NCBI GenBank assembly: GCA_965224205.1
Contig: CBDCYN010000042.1
Coordinates: 27,046 to 91,045, forward strand
DNA from: CBDCYN01 sp965224205
Lineage (GTDB): Bacteria; Planctomycetota; Phycisphaerae; Phycisphaerales; Phycisphaeraceae
Direction: 5' to 3'
Length of the DNA: 64,000 nucleotides
This document shows, piece after piece, positions 45,567 to 55,275 of the stretch. The translations under genes and the position numbers were made by a program. The notes under the pieces were generated by a model that was given only the letters and a program-made list of their open reading frames with translations, was not told the origin of the DNA and searched no databases. Within the stretch, counting starts at the first letter, position 1; every line of letters starts with the position of its first letter.

Positions 45567-46262
45567 AGGGCACCCCCGTTTCGGGTCGACGGTTCATCAA
45601 GGCGGTAGGGCTATGATGAAAGATCGGGCACGCTGGGTCAATGGCAATGGGAGGGGGCTGCCATGAATGTTCGTATCGATTCACAACAGGAACCGTGAAG
45701 CATCTCCTGGCTTGAGAGCGGTTGACGCCGGGAACGGTGTGGATGGGGGCATCGATCGAAGTCCAGCAAGATGTAAAAATCATATCAAAATGCCGCGTCG
45801 GGCACGCGTAGGACACTGAGAATTTCCCTGCCGCGTACACGAGTGATGCCGCAATTTCATCCGGGATGGGTATAACTGCATCCGTCTCAGCGGCACAGGC
45901 CTTGTGCCGGGCCGGCACTCGCCCGGGGACCCACCCCACATCTTTATTATTCTTTCTGGCATCTCAAATTTTTTATGTAAAAACTGGCCAGCGGCAGATA
46001 TCGAGTTATAATAAAAATATGTGGTCGCGAAAGCGGAGGGCAAGCTCTCCATGTCTTGCTGGACCGGGTCTATGATCAACGATTAGGCCTGATTTTCGAA
46101 AATTGATCAGCAATGTAATGGCGACCAGGAAAGTTAGGCTAGAGATGTCTATGGCTGCTGGGGCATTTAGCCATAGCCTCATATATGGAAAATAATTAGT
46201 ATTTTGGCCTGGAGAAAGAAAACATATCTTATTTTTACCTTTTAGGGGAAGGAGCACATTTC
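45567..46262. other. Intergenic region with repeat R4
   Basis: 696 bp between divergent TIR and VPLPA genes. Besides R4 it has a short hairpin CGGCACA/TGTGCCG (about 45898-45916) and AT-rich DNA from 45940 that probably includes the promoter of the downstream gene. No gene seen. Confidence 0.5.
45776..45875 (-). repeat. Intergenic repeat, copy R4 (inverted)
   Basis: Minus strand: TTATACCCATCCCGGATGAA ... GTACGCGGCAGGGAAATTCT. The terminal GATACGC hairpin is eroded (ends TTTTGATATG). Confidence 0.8.
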
Positions 46263-46964
46263 ATGAACAATCAATCAAGACTTGCAGTTGCCGTGTGCAG
46301 CGGGGCCCTGCTTTTTACGGGAGCAGCCCAGGCCGCTAGCATCACGATCGATGACTTCGACACCGGGCCCGGTGAGGTCACCAGTGCCACGCCTGGCCCG
46401 ACTAACTTCATCGCCCCCGGCGCCATCGGCGGGTCGCGGACCCTAGAGATCCTCGGCTACCCGACCAACTCGGACCCGATCCCCGCTGGGATTACCCTCC
46501 GCGTAGCGGTCCCCCCGGGTCAGGAGGGCCACTCGCAGAACGCCTTCGCCCCCGGTGGCCGTTCACGGACAACCTGGGACGCTAACGGCGGCGGGCTGCT
46601 GAGCTTGGACCTCACCGACGGCGGCACCGAGGACGCGTTCTTGCTCGACATTGTTTCGATCGATCAGGGTCAGCTCGACATCACCCTCAACGTCACCTCG
46701 AACTCGCACGGCACCGCTAGCCTCACATCTTCGAGCCTCAGCGTCGGCGTGTTGAAGATCGATTACTCGACGTTCGCCGGGTTCTCGACCGACATCTTTG
46801 AGAACGTCGATTCGATCGACATGGTGATCGAGGCCGGCCAGGCGACCGACGTGACCATCGACTCGATCGTCACCACGGGCACCCCAGTCCCGGTCCCGGC
46901 CGCGGCCTGGATGGGCATGACGCTGCTGGGCGGCATGGGCGTAGTCCGCAAAGTTCGTTCGTAA
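46263..46964 (+). CDS. VPLPA-CTERM sorting domain protein (paralogue 1)
   Basis: 233 aa. Signal peptide MNNQSRLAVAVCSGALLFTG ending AAQAA. Beta-rich body starting SITIDDFDTGPGEVTSATPG. C-terminal tail VPVPAAAWMGMTLLGGMGVV followed by RKVRS, the VPLPA/PEP-CTERM type processed by exosortase-like enzymes. Strong ribosome site GGAAGGAGCAC. Clear paralogue of the protein at 55276-55998 (shared IDDF.TGPG, GGSRTLE.LG, GHSQNA, SIDQG, FSTDIFENVD). Function of the body unknown; exported, probably anchored in the envelope or matrix. Confidence 0.87.
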   Translation: MNNQSRLAVAVCSGALLFTGAAQAASITIDDFDTGPGEVTSATPGPTNFIAPGAIGGSRTLEILGYPTNSDPIPAGITLRVAVPPGQEGHSQNAFAPGGRSRTTWDANGGGLLSLDLTDGGTEDAFLLDIVSIDQGQLDITLNVTSNSHGTASLTSSSLSVGVLKIDYSTFAGFSTDIFENVDSIDMVIEAGQATDVTIDSIVTTGTPVPVPAAAWMGMTLLGGMGVVRKVRS

Positions 46965-47171
46965 ATCCATGCAAGATTGATCCTAATATTATCTCTTGCT
47001 CTAAGGGGGGCCGGGTCTTCGATCCGTCCTCCTTTTTTTATGTTAGGTTCACCATCCAGCTGTCTCCCGCCTGTGAGGAAAGCCCGCGAGTACGGCATCA
47101 TCATCGACCATATTCAGAATACGGCGGTGACGCATACGGATCCGCCAAAACACTTAATCGTCGTTAAAAGT

Positions 47172-47202
47172 AAGGCCCCCGGCTAGACATGCCGGGGGCC
47201 TT
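47172..47202. terminator. Bidirectional terminator
   Basis: Perfect 12-bp stem AAGGCCCCCGGC/GCCGGGGGCCTT with a 7-nt loop, between convergent genes at 46964 and 47240. A second G-rich/T-rich tract (47005-47040) may help the plus-strand gene. Confidence 0.85.
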
Positions 47203-47239
47203 GAACTTCACCTTCTCTTCCAAGAATTTGAACAAGGGT

Positions 47240-48718
47240 TTATGCCCCGCGACGCCGCTTCGTGGTATGCAGCGCCACCACGGACATTAGGCCCAAGATC
47301 GCCGCAGAAGCCGGCTCAGGGACGACCGTCAGCTGGCGGATGATCCCGTCTTGCTTGTTGAGGATGAAGAGCTCACCCGGCGTGTTTAGGCCGAATCGTA
47401 TATCGGCGCGGTTGGTTACGGCCAACCCACGATCAAGGCGGGCGACGTTGATCAACTCCAGCAGCCGGCTGGGATCCATCTCATCGTCGAGCGGGCGCAG
47501 CTCCAGGATCCCGTCTTGGCCGCCGTCGAGCGCATCGTTATCGACGTCGAGCGTGAAGAGCAACCCGGTGGGGAAATCACTGAAGATCAGGTTCCCATCG
47601 AGCCCGGGGATCCCGGTTCCACGGGCAACGTCTCCGGTCACGATCGCGGTGCGATCGATGTTCGAGGGCGGGTCGGAGACAATGTTGGTGTGGTCGTACT
47701 CGGCGACTGGGCCGATCCCGACGTCGTCGGTGCTCTCGAAGGGGAAGCTGCCCTCGCGGTCGTCCCAGCCGAAGTTGCCGCCGTTGACGCCGACGTTGAT
47801 CTCCTCAACCGTATTCTGACCGATGTCGGAGATGTACATCGTGCCGGTTTCCGAGTCAAAGGTGTAGCGGTGCGGGTTACGCAGGCCGTAGGCGAAGATC
47901 TCGCCGAGGGTGTTGTCGTCCCCGTCGGAAGCCAGGGCGTTGTCCGAGACAATGCCGTACTTGCCGTTGGCGCTGTCAGAGCCCAGCGGGTTGATGCGCA
48001 GGATCGCGCCGTACGGGTTGGACGTGTCCTGGCCGGTCTCGAGCGGGTCGTCGGCGTCGCCGCCGTCACCGACGGGGATGTAAAGATTGCCGTAATCCGT
48101 GTCAGACGGCCCGGCCAGGGGGTTGAACGACAGGTGCTGGACGTTGTGGTTCACGAACGGCTGATCGAACCGCATGATCTCGCGGTACGGGGCCGCCGCG
48201 TCGGCCGGGGTGAAGGTCGAGGCGGTCGGGTCATTGGTTCGCCACTCGAGGACCACCGAATGGTGGGTTGTACCACCGCCGGGGTCGAAGTCCGGGGTGG
48301 GCGAGGTGTCGCTGGTGCTGTGAGCAGTGTAGAACCGCCCGAACCCGTCGGTGCCCGCATTGGCGAAGTCGGGGTGCATCGCGAATCCTTGGAAGCCCTG
48401 CTCGAAGCTCGCGACGATCGCCAACTCCGAGAAGTCGCGGAGGTCCAGGTACTCCGTGACGTTTGCCCCGTCGTTGCTGACCGTATAGAGCGGGCCGCGC
48501 TGGTCATTGACGAAGATCCGTCCTAGCGGGTCGCGTGTGAGCACGTTCATCCGGGCAGGGGTGTCCGGTGACGAGTCTGGGATGACCGCGAAGTCTTGGA
48601 TCTTCACCTCTAGGTCGCTCGTGGGGATCGGATCGGGGAAATGGTCCTGAGCGGTCGCCGCTGCTGCAAACAAACCTACTGTGAGGGTGGGTACGATACC
48701 AACCGTGCGCATGATCAT
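47240..48718 (-). CDS. PQQ-dependent sugar dehydrogenase-like protein with PEP-CTERM tail
   Basis: 492 aa. Signal peptide (MIMRTVGIVPTLTVGLFAAA ending ATAQ). The body is a six-bladed glucose/sorbosone dehydrogenase (GSDH) propeller: NVLTRDPLGRIFVNDQRGPL, FQGFAMHPDF, NHNVQHLSFNPLAG, YIPVGDGGDADDPLETGQDT, EIFAYGLRNPHRYTFD, ISDIGQNTVEEINVGVNGGN and FGWDDREG. The tail VPEPASAAILGLMSVVALHT followed by KRRRGA is a PEP-CTERM sorting signal. It would oxidise sugars outside the cytoplasm with PQQ if the cofactor site holds; substrate unknown. Attachment of GSDH to a sorting tail fits an envelope-anchored enzyme. Confidence 0.86.
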   Translation of the reverse strand: MIMRTVGIVPTLTVGLFAAAATAQDHFPDPIPTSDLEVKIQDFAVIPDSSPDTPARMNVLTRDPLGRIFVNDQRGPLYTVSNDGANVTEYLDLRDFSELAIVASFEQGFQGFAMHPDFANAGTDGFGRFYTAHSTSDTSPTPDFDPGGGTTHHSVVLEWRTNDPTASTFTPADAAAPYREIMRFDQPFVNHNVQHLSFNPLAGPSDTDYGNLYIPVGDGGDADDPLETGQDTSNPYGAILRINPLGSDSANGKYGIVSDNALASDGDDNTLGEIFAYGLRNPHRYTFDSETGTMYISDIGQNTVEEINVGVNGGNFGWDDREGSFPFESTDDVGIGPVAEYDHTNIVSDPPSNIDRTAIVTGDVARGTGIPGLDGNLIFSDFPTGLLFTLDVDNDALDGGQDGILELRPLDDEMDPSRLLELINVARLDRGLAVTNRADIRFGLNTPGELFILNKQDGIIRQLTVVPEPASAAILGLMSVVALHTTKRRRGA

Positions 48719-49349
48719 TCTCCTTCGTTAAGGCCTCTCAAAAAAGCCTTACGGATTAAAAGAAACACAGAAACACTAATTGTGTTGCTCAGCTTGGCAG
48801 TAGTGGATTGAACAGCCCAACAGGGAAAGTCAGTCGTTTAGGACCCTGACTTAGAAGGATGGCCTGATGCAACCACGAGTGGGCAGAGGAGTCTTGTACT
48901 CGATCTCTCTTGAGCCCCAAGCTCTCGAACCTGGAAGACCCACCAATAGTTCCAACAGTTCAGCCCGTATGATAACAGGTGCCGGGAATGAATTCAAGAT
49001 CGATTCAAAAAAAAGATTTCAAAGATCAGCTCAACTCCTGACGATCGTTAAATCAAAGCCGGTGCGTCGTGATAGATTCAAGACATCTCGAGGTGTTTCT
49101 CGTGCGCTTCTGACGGATGAAGACTTACAACGACACCCGATGGGTTGGTCTTGGTTTGGCACTCAAAGCGATACATCACGGAATTGATCCTCGATTTCGA
49201 ATCATGAGATGCAGTCCATCGTCTTACCAACCCCGTTTTTCCGGGAGAATTCAGTTGGAACCGTTGAATCTAGAGCCCGTTTGCTTTGCTACAAAAAGTG
49301 AATTAGGGTTCCCGATCCTTGGAGCGTTTACTGGAATACGAGATTTTTT
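48719..49349. other. Long intergenic region
   Basis: 631 bp between divergent genes with no convincing gene; a possible 106-codon frame (48867-49187) has no family resemblance or ribosome site and is not accepted. Probably holds both promoters. Confidence 0.45.
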
Positions 49350-50540
49350 ATGTTTCAAACCGTGACACCCGCGCCACCGGACCCGATCCTGGGTTTGACC
49401 GAGGCGTTCAACGAAGATCCCAACCCTGAGAAGATCAACCTCGGCGTGGGGGTCTATAAAGATGAAGGCGGCTCCACCCCGGTGCTCCAGTGCGTCAAGG
49501 AAGCCCAGAGGCGGGTTCTCGATCAGGAAAAAACCAAGTCGTACAAGCCGATCCCAGGCGACCCGAAGTACGGATCGCTGGTCCGCGACCTGATCTTGGG
49601 CCCGGGCCACGAGGCGAACACCACCCAAAGAGCCGTCACCGCCCACACCCCAGGTGGCACGGGTGCCCTGCGCGTCGCCGGTGATTACCTCAAGCGTAAC
49701 CACCCCGGGGCCAAGATCTGGCTTAGCGGCCCGACCTGGGCCAACCACCCGAAGATCTTCCAAGCCGCTGGCCTCGAGATCAAAACGTATCCTTATTTCG
49801 ATCCCGCCACCAACAGCCTGGCGTTCGAGCAGATGTTGCACGGTTTGGAACAGGTCCCCGCTGGAGACGCGGTCCTGCTGCACGGCTGCTGCCACAACCC
49901 TACCGGCGTGGATCTAAGTACCCAACAGTGGAAAACCATAAGCGACCGCCTCCGCGCCCGCGGGGCCCTGCCGGTGATCGACTTCGCCTACCAGGGCTTC
50001 GCCGACGGGATCGACCAGGACGCCGCCGGACTGCTGAAGATGATCACCCCCGGCTGCGAGGCGCTCATCTGCTCGAGCTTCTCAAAAAATTTCGGGCTCT
50101 ACAACGAACGCGTCGGGGCCCTGACCGTGGTCGCGGCCACGCCCCAGGCCGCCCAAGCCGTCATGAGCCAGGTCAAGGTCTGCATCCGCACCAACTATTC
50201 CAACCCACCAGCCCACGGCGGCGCGATTGTCATGACTGTGCTCAGCGACCCCAAGCTGCGCTCGCAATGGGAAGGCGAAGTCCAGGCGATGCGCGACCGG
50301 ATCAACGGGATGCGCCGCCAGCTCGTCGATCAGCTCGCCGCTAAGGGTGTGTCCGGGGATTACTCGTTTATCACCGACCAGCGGGGGATGTTCTCGTTCT
50401 CAGGGCTCAAGAAAGACCAGATCGAGAAGCTGCGGCACGACCACTCGATCTACATCGTCGGGTCGGGGCGGATCAATGTCGCGGGCCTGACCCCGCAGAA
50501 CCTCGACCGCTTCTGCGACGCGGTCGCGAGTGTGTCGTAG
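49350..50540 (+). CDS. Aspartate/aromatic amino acid aminotransferase (class I fold, AspC/TyrB type)
   Basis: 396 aa, typical length. PLP-fold motifs: LGVGVYKDEGGSTPVLQCVK, the LSGPTWANHPKIF region, GCCHNPTGVDLS, PVIDFAYQGFADG and the PLP Lys in SSFSKNFGLYNERVG (Lys246). C-terminal GRINVAGL carries the substrate Arg. It moves the amino group between aspartate or aromatic amino acids and 2-oxoglutarate. With tyrA in the same region it may complete tyrosine synthesis, though it is 10 kb away and separately transcribed. Confidence 0.92.
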   Translation: MFQTVTPAPPDPILGLTEAFNEDPNPEKINLGVGVYKDEGGSTPVLQCVKEAQRRVLDQEKTKSYKPIPGDPKYGSLVRDLILGPGHEANTTQRAVTAHTPGGTGALRVAGDYLKRNHPGAKIWLSGPTWANHPKIFQAAGLEIKTYPYFDPATNSLAFEQMLHGLEQVPAGDAVLLHGCCHNPTGVDLSTQQWKTISDRLRARGALPVIDFAYQGFADGIDQDAAGLLKMITPGCEALICSSFSKNFGLYNERVGALTVVAATPQAAQAVMSQVKVCIRTNYSNPPAHGGAIVMTVLSDPKLRSQWEGEVQAMRDRINGMRRQLVDQLAAKGVSGDYSFITDQRGMFSFSGLKKDQIEKLRHDHSIYIVGSGRINVAGLTPQNLDRFCDAVASVS

Positions 50541-50634
50541 TGTTCGATCAGGCTTGACATTTCAGGTTTGTACGTCCGTACCTGTCCGGACATGAACAAC
50601 GTGTTGATGCTGCGAGTGTCTAGAGCGTTTTGCG

Positions 50635-51282
50635 TCAATAATCGCCATATCCGCAAGAGGTGAAGTAGTTTTGGCACTCGGTGGGCGTGACGTCTGTCAG
50701 GGCATCGGCGATGGCGTCTTGGAGCGTGCCGAAGGTCTTGGCGGCGACGCGGCGTAGCCACGCCTTGACCTTGCTCCACAGCTTCTCGATCGGGTTCAGG
50801 TCCGGGCTGTACGGGGGCAGGTACCCCAGGTCGGCGTCGACGGCCTCGATCGCTTCGCGCACCGCGGCGGCTTGGTGACTCGAGAGATTGTCCATCACGA
50901 CCACGTCACCCGGGCGCAACGACGGGGCCAAGAACTGCTGGGTGTAGGCCAGGAACGTCGCCGAGTTCATCGGGCCATCGACCACGACCGTCGCACCTTG
51001 GATCACCCCGTCGAGCCGGATCGCGCTGAGCATCGTGAGCGTCTTCCAGCGGCCGTGCAGGGTGCGGTCCACGCAACGCTGCCCGATCGGCGACCAGCCA
51101 TACAGCCGGGTCATATCCGTCTTGGCCCCAGATTCGTCGAGGAAAACCAGATGGGCCGGGTCCACGAACCGCCGGGCGATCGTGAAGTTGTGGCGGCGTT
51201 GGGCCACGTCGGGGCGATCTTGCTCGGCGGCGATCAGCGACTTCTTTTGAGCGACAGCCCCAGCCGCTTCAACGCCCGGCAC
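50635..51282 (-). CDS. IS630-family transposase (type III) ORF B, copy C
   Basis: Same DDE half as copy A, with Leu for Pro in CVDRTLHGRWK. Frame and catalytic motifs intact. Confidence 0.88.
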   Translation of the reverse strand: MPGVEAAGAVAQKKSLIAAEQDRPDVAQRRHNFTIARRFVDPAHLVFLDESGAKTDMTRLYGWSPIGQRCVDRTLHGRWKTLTMLSAIRLDGVIQGATVVVDGPMNSATFLAYTQQFLAPSLRPGDVVVMDNLSSHQAAAVREAIEAVDADLGYLPPYSPDLNPIEKLWSKVKAWLRRVAAKTFGTLQDAIADALTDVTPTECQNYFTSCGYGDY

Positions 51283-51569
51283 ACCGTCGATTCCACGACG
51301 CCCAGGTTCAGCATCGCCCTCAACTGCTTGGCCGTGATCCCCGGCTTGGCCGCCACCGCCTCACGCATCCGTTGCTCATCGGCCGCCGTAAGCTTGACCG
51401 ACCCCTTGGGCCCCGGCACCCCCGGCGTCAACACGCCCCGGCGGTGCCGATCACACCAGTCGCGAACCGTCGACCTCGCCACCCGAAACTGTCGTGATAC
51501 CCCCGTGATCGTCTGACCCGACTCGGCGGCCCATACCACCCGCTTACGTAGATCCATCGAATACGCCAT
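51234..51569 (-). CDS. IS630-family transposase (type III) ORF A, copy C
   Basis: 111 aa, identical to copy A (MAYSMDLRKRVVWAAESGQT...). -1 overlap with ORF B. Confidence 0.88.
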   Translation of the reverse strand: MAYSMDLRKRVVWAAESGQTITGVSRQFRVARSTVRDWCDRHRRGVLTPGVPGPKGSVKLTAADEQRMREAVAAKPGITAKQLRAMLNLGVVESTVCRALKRLGLSLKRSR

Positions 51570-51640
51570 GACCTTGGCCTCCTTGCCAGAAATCTCTCTT
51601 ATCGGCCAGCGGCGATTAATTACGCCAAGCGCTCTAGGTA

Positions 51641-53125
51641 GTCGTCCCTGAAAAAGCCCTTTTTTATGCGGCGGCGAGGCGTTGGGTGGTGGGTGGGATC
51701 GGGTTGAGGGCGGTGCGGATCATTTCGAGCAACCAACGTCGCCAGGCGCATGGCAACAGCCGCAGGAGTTTGCGGAAGTTGGCCCCGGCGGCGGCGAGGA
51801 TCACGTTCATCGCGTCTCCTACCAACCCCTTGAGATAGCAGCGGCCCATGCGGTGGTCATGTTTGGCGTGACCGATCTTCGGCTCAATGGCGCTTCGACG
51901 CTTTCGGCGTTTGCGTTGCGTCGAGGTCAGGCTCTTTGAGCGACTGCCTGCCAGGTGGACCGTGGTTGGTCCGCCATAATCATGGCCGCGGTAACCCCGG
52001 TCCACGTACGCGTCGCTCAGCGTCACGCCCGTGATCGATTCGACCTGATCCAAGGCCCGGCTCAATGTGTGCCCGTCGTAAGGGTTTGCTTCGCACAGCA
52101 TCGCCCCGACAAACCAATCATGGCGATTCGTTGTCGCCAGCGAGACCTTCTGGCCAAACTCATATCGCTTGTGCGCTTTGCCCTTGCTGATGCACCGCAC
52201 CTCCGGCTCGTGCAACGAATACAGCTTGTTGGAATCACCCTGACGCTGGTCCCGTAAACGTTGACACTGGGCCAGCAACGCCTTGAGTGGTTCGGTTAAT
52301 GTCCCGGCTTTCCGCCGCACGTCGCGGATCAATCGGCCCGCCCATGTCCGCATCTTGCGCAGCTCTCGCCGCATCCGCTTGAACTGTCGAGCGTGGGCGT
52401 AACGACTAGCCTTGACCGACGCCCGCTTGGCCACACGCACGTACGACTGACGCAGCGCGATGCCGCTTGCTTTCGCCGCCCGGCCCAGCTTCACGATCGC
52501 TTTGTACAGCAGCTTCGAGTCCGTCGGATGCGTGATGTTTTTCTCCTGCACCGTCGTGTCCACGTTCACCTGCTTCATCTCGCGTTCGGGCAGGTGCTTT
52601 TGTTCGACCGCCACCGACACCGTCTGTTGGAGCAACACCTGTAGCTTCTCTTGACCCACACGCTGACGCCACTTGGTCATGCTCGTGGGGTGGATCGGGC
52701 ACTTGTGCTGGAGATGCGTGTAGCCGCAGAAATATTGCCAATACGGGTTCTCGACCCACCGGGCCACGACCGACTCGTCCGACTCATTGAACGCGTGTTT
52801 GAGATAGTGCAGCCCCACCATCAGCCGGGTGGCCTTGGCTGGGACGCCCTGGTCGGGGCTGGAGCAATCCCGAAACGCCGCATCGAATGCATCCCAATCG
52901 ATCTGCCCAGCGAGTTGGACCAGCGGATGCTTGGGGTTGAGCAGCTGATCGAAGTGGGCCTGGAACAACTCAAAGGCGTCACGCGGGCTGGGCTGGGGCG
53001 TCATCGGTGCTCCTCAAATTGCAAGGTTTCGGCTGATCCAATCGCCAATCCTTGCAATCTAACACACCACATCCACACCGAAAACCCCGTCAAAACCAGC
53101 CTCTCGAGGGTTATTCAGGGGCGAC
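51641..53125 (-). mobile_element. IS5-family element, copy 3
   Basis: 1485 bp, reverse orientation. Flanks GGTA and TACT share only TA. The right end (…GGCGAC at 53125) provides the last base of the stop codon of the next gene. Confidence 0.88.
51664..53004 (-). CDS. IS5-family transposase, copy 3
   Basis: 446 aa, intact. Differs from copy 1 by Ala for Val in KMRTWAGRLIRD. Motifs as for copy 1. Confidence 0.92.
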   Translation of the reverse strand: MTPQPSPRDAFELFQAHFDQLLNPKHPLVQLAGQIDWDAFDAAFRDCSSPDQGVPAKATRLMVGLHYLKHAFNESDESVVARWVENPYWQYFCGYTHLQHKCPIHPTSMTKWRQRVGQEKLQVLLQQTVSVAVEQKHLPEREMKQVNVDTTVQEKNITHPTDSKLLYKAIVKLGRAAKASGIALRQSYVRVAKRASVKASRYAHARQFKRMRRELRKMRTWAGRLIRDVRRKAGTLTEPLKALLAQCQRLRDQRQGDSNKLYSLHEPEVRCISKGKAHKRYEFGQKVSLATTNRHDWFVGAMLCEANPYDGHTLSRALDQVESITGVTLSDAYVDRGYRGHDYGGPTTVHLAGSRSKSLTSTQRKRRKRRSAIEPKIGHAKHDHRMGRCYLKGLVGDAMNVILAAAGANFRKLLRLLPCAWRRWLLEMIRTALNPIPPTTQRLAAA

Positions 53126-54711
53126 TACTTGAGTTCGTAGGCGTTCCAACCCGGCAAGTCGGGCAACTCGATGGGGTGCACATCGGGGCCCACGAGGTCT
53201 TGGAACCATTGGGGCTTATATTGAAGCTGGTCTCCGGGGGGCAGGCAGATCACTTGGGCCTGTCCCAGACCGTCTTTCTTAAAATGACTGGCGGTGATCC
53301 CGAATCCGGCGTTGTACCGGTCCACGAGCCCGTACTCGTGATGGGTTAAGCGCCCCTCGACCATAAGGTGGGCCAACGGGTGCCAAGGGAAATAGACCTG
53401 CCCCGGGTGGGCTTTGAGGTACTCGTAACTGATCTGGTGCTGGTTATGATAGCCTTCCTCGGCGTATCGCAGGGATTGGACGATCGGCAAGAAACGGACC
53501 GCGGCCGTGGCAGCGACGAAACTCGTCACCAGAAGTAGTTTCAGATCGGGGCCCGCTGGGTCGGCGGTCTTTACACTTAGCTCTCGGATCACCAGTGTGC
53601 TTAAGGCTAGGTAGATTGGGTACAGGAAATAGGCGTAGTTATTGCGGGACCCGCCGACTTTCGTCGCTGCAGCCATCATGGTGGGGATCAAGAAGACCGC
53701 GATCACCAGCAGCAGGACCCACTTTTCGTCCTCTAGCCACCGGCGGATCTTCTGCCCGCTAGCCGTATCAGCTCGCCAGGTCCGCCAGCACAGCGCGACG
53801 ATCGCGATCTGAAGAAAAGGTCCGGTATACCCGATCATCTCGTTGATCTTGCTGATAAAGTTAAGCGGGAACTGGCCCTGCATCGGGTGGCGCCGCGGGA
53901 CCGTCACCGCGTTGAACCACATGTTCGGGTAATCGATCATAAACGCAAGCAGGATCGTCAAGACCACGGCCGTCGCGGCGCAGGCCAGGGTGTACCGCCA
54001 CACCGCCCGTGGTCCGGTCAAAAGCGTCAGCCACACTGCGATCGCGGCCACGATCGGCACCGTCGTCTGCTTGCTCGCCACCGCCAGGACCGAAAAGATT
54101 CCCGCCAAGATGATGTTGCGTCCCCGCTTGGCCCCCGCGTCGCTCATCAGAGGCGCACACGCCAGGCCGGTGAAACCCAGGGCTTGGGCGTCGGCATGGA
54201 CGCTGAACATCGAAAAGCTCAGCGCCGGAGACTGGGGCGCAATCAGCAGGAGCATCGCCACGCACAGCCCCAACCCTATCGCCCCACTCGCCGACCGCCG
54301 GTCGCTGCAGAAAAACCAGATCGCCCCCAGCGGCATGAGATAGAAAAACAGATTGACCGCCTCCCCAATCAGGATCGCGCTGATGGGGTCGACCGCCAGC
54401 AGAACCGGCGCCAAGGCCAACGCGGACAGCGGCGTGTAGATGTGAATCAACACCGGCCCGTCGTGGCTAGGCTGGTACAAAGGAAGCCCCTGATAGAACC
54501 CCAGCGCCGCCGCTAGCCGAGGGCTGCTCCAGAGGCTCATCGACCAATCCATCAGGGCTTCGCAGGCACTACCGATCGCGATGAAACCGGTCGGGATCAA
54601 CACAATCAACCCAACCCATCGCGAGGTCAGGCTTCCACGACGCCACCAAGCCATGCCCAACGATAGGCAAGTAGCGACCAACGTCCCCACCAAAAATGCG
54701 ATGCTCCACAT
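53125..54711 (-). CDS. Polytopic membrane protein, GT-C glycosyltransferase-like; stop codon formed by IS5
   Basis: About 528 aa from ATG 54711 (GGGAG upstream; a TTG at 54747 is less likely). About ten to twelve hydrophobic helices to residue ~430, then a soluble C-terminal domain (PWHPLAHLMVEGRLTHHEYG, AQVICLPPGDQ). An early loop with Asp (LYQPSHDGPVLIHIYTPLSA) recalls GT-C enzymes such as GT39/GT87-type glycosyltransferases. The final codon AAG is followed by TA plus the G of IS5 copy 3, making TAG. So the native C-terminus may have been longer; joining across both IS elements keeps the frame open toward the aminotransferase gene. Neighbouring glycosyltransferases support a surface-glycan role. 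Confidence 0.6.
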   Translation of the reverse strand: MWSIAFLVGTLVATCLSLGMAWWRRGSLTSRWVGLIVLIPTGFIAIGSACEALMDWSMSLWSSPRLAAALGFYQGLPLYQPSHDGPVLIHIYTPLSALALAPVLLAVDPISAILIGEAVNLFFYLMPLGAIWFFCSDRRSASGAIGLGLCVAMLLLIAPQSPALSFSMFSVHADAQALGFTGLACAPLMSDAGAKRGRNIILAGIFSVLAVASKQTTVPIVAAIAVWLTLLTGPRAVWRYTLACAATAVVLTILLAFMIDYPNMWFNAVTVPRRHPMQGQFPLNFISKINEMIGYTGPFLQIAIVALCWRTWRADTASGQKIRRWLEDEKWVLLLVIAVFLIPTMMAAATKVGGSRNNYAYFLYPIYLALSTLVIRELSVKTADPAGPDLKLLLVTSFVAATAAVRFLPIVQSLRYAEEGYHNQHQISYEYLKAHPGQVYFPWHPLAHLMVEGRLTHHEYGLVDRYNAGFGITASHFKKDGLGQAQVICLPPGDQLQYKPQWFQDLVGPDVHPIELPDLPGWNAYELK

Positions 54712-55275
54712 CCCGTCAACTCCCGTATTCTCGTGTGTCTCCTGCAAGCGGGGCCGGTTTGATCAGGCACAGCGACCCGCGAAGCGCACAGGCCCGCCTC
54801 TTACCCCCAGGTCAGCGCCCCTCCCCCACCGACGGGCAGGCACGTGATCGCTAATTCTATACCCGTTATAGATTCCCGGAGATCCGAACATGGGCGGGCG
54901 ACGGAAATTAAACGCGGGGAGGGCTGATAAACCCCTTTGAACCCGTCGCAAGCCCGCCGTGAGGAACAGGAAGCAGATGACCCCATCCATCTATCCCCGG
55001 TCGTCCTAAGCAGGTAAAGGTAGATTGCTTCCGAAGCGGCTCTAGCTGAGGACTGCCAGACCGCAACAGAGGTTTCGATGGGGAGATATCCTCTTCTTCC
55101 TTATCTCTACAGGGACTATTCAATCATTCATTGAAAAGAAGATTTTAGAAGCCAATCCACTCGTAAATTCTTATTTGGCTTCCTAAGAGCCATCGTTAAA
55201 CCGCCACGAATGGCGCTGGGCGACGTGTTTATACGGAAAAATCCATCGCCTCGGCCCTGGCCTGGCTACCTGAAC
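54712..55275. other. Intergenic region
   Basis: 564 bp with scattered GC-rich tracts (54770-54850) and no gene I can support. Confidence 0.45.

Larger units (their letters stand above)
50623..51634 (-). mobile_element. IS630-family element, type III, copy C
   Basis: 1012 bp, TA duplication at 50621-50622 and 51635-51636. Same ends as copy A. Only 6 bp separate it from IS5 copy 3. Confidence 0.93.

Noticed and set aside
48867..49187. 106-codon open frame
   Set aside because: No ribosome site, no family resemblance, odd composition; read as chance.
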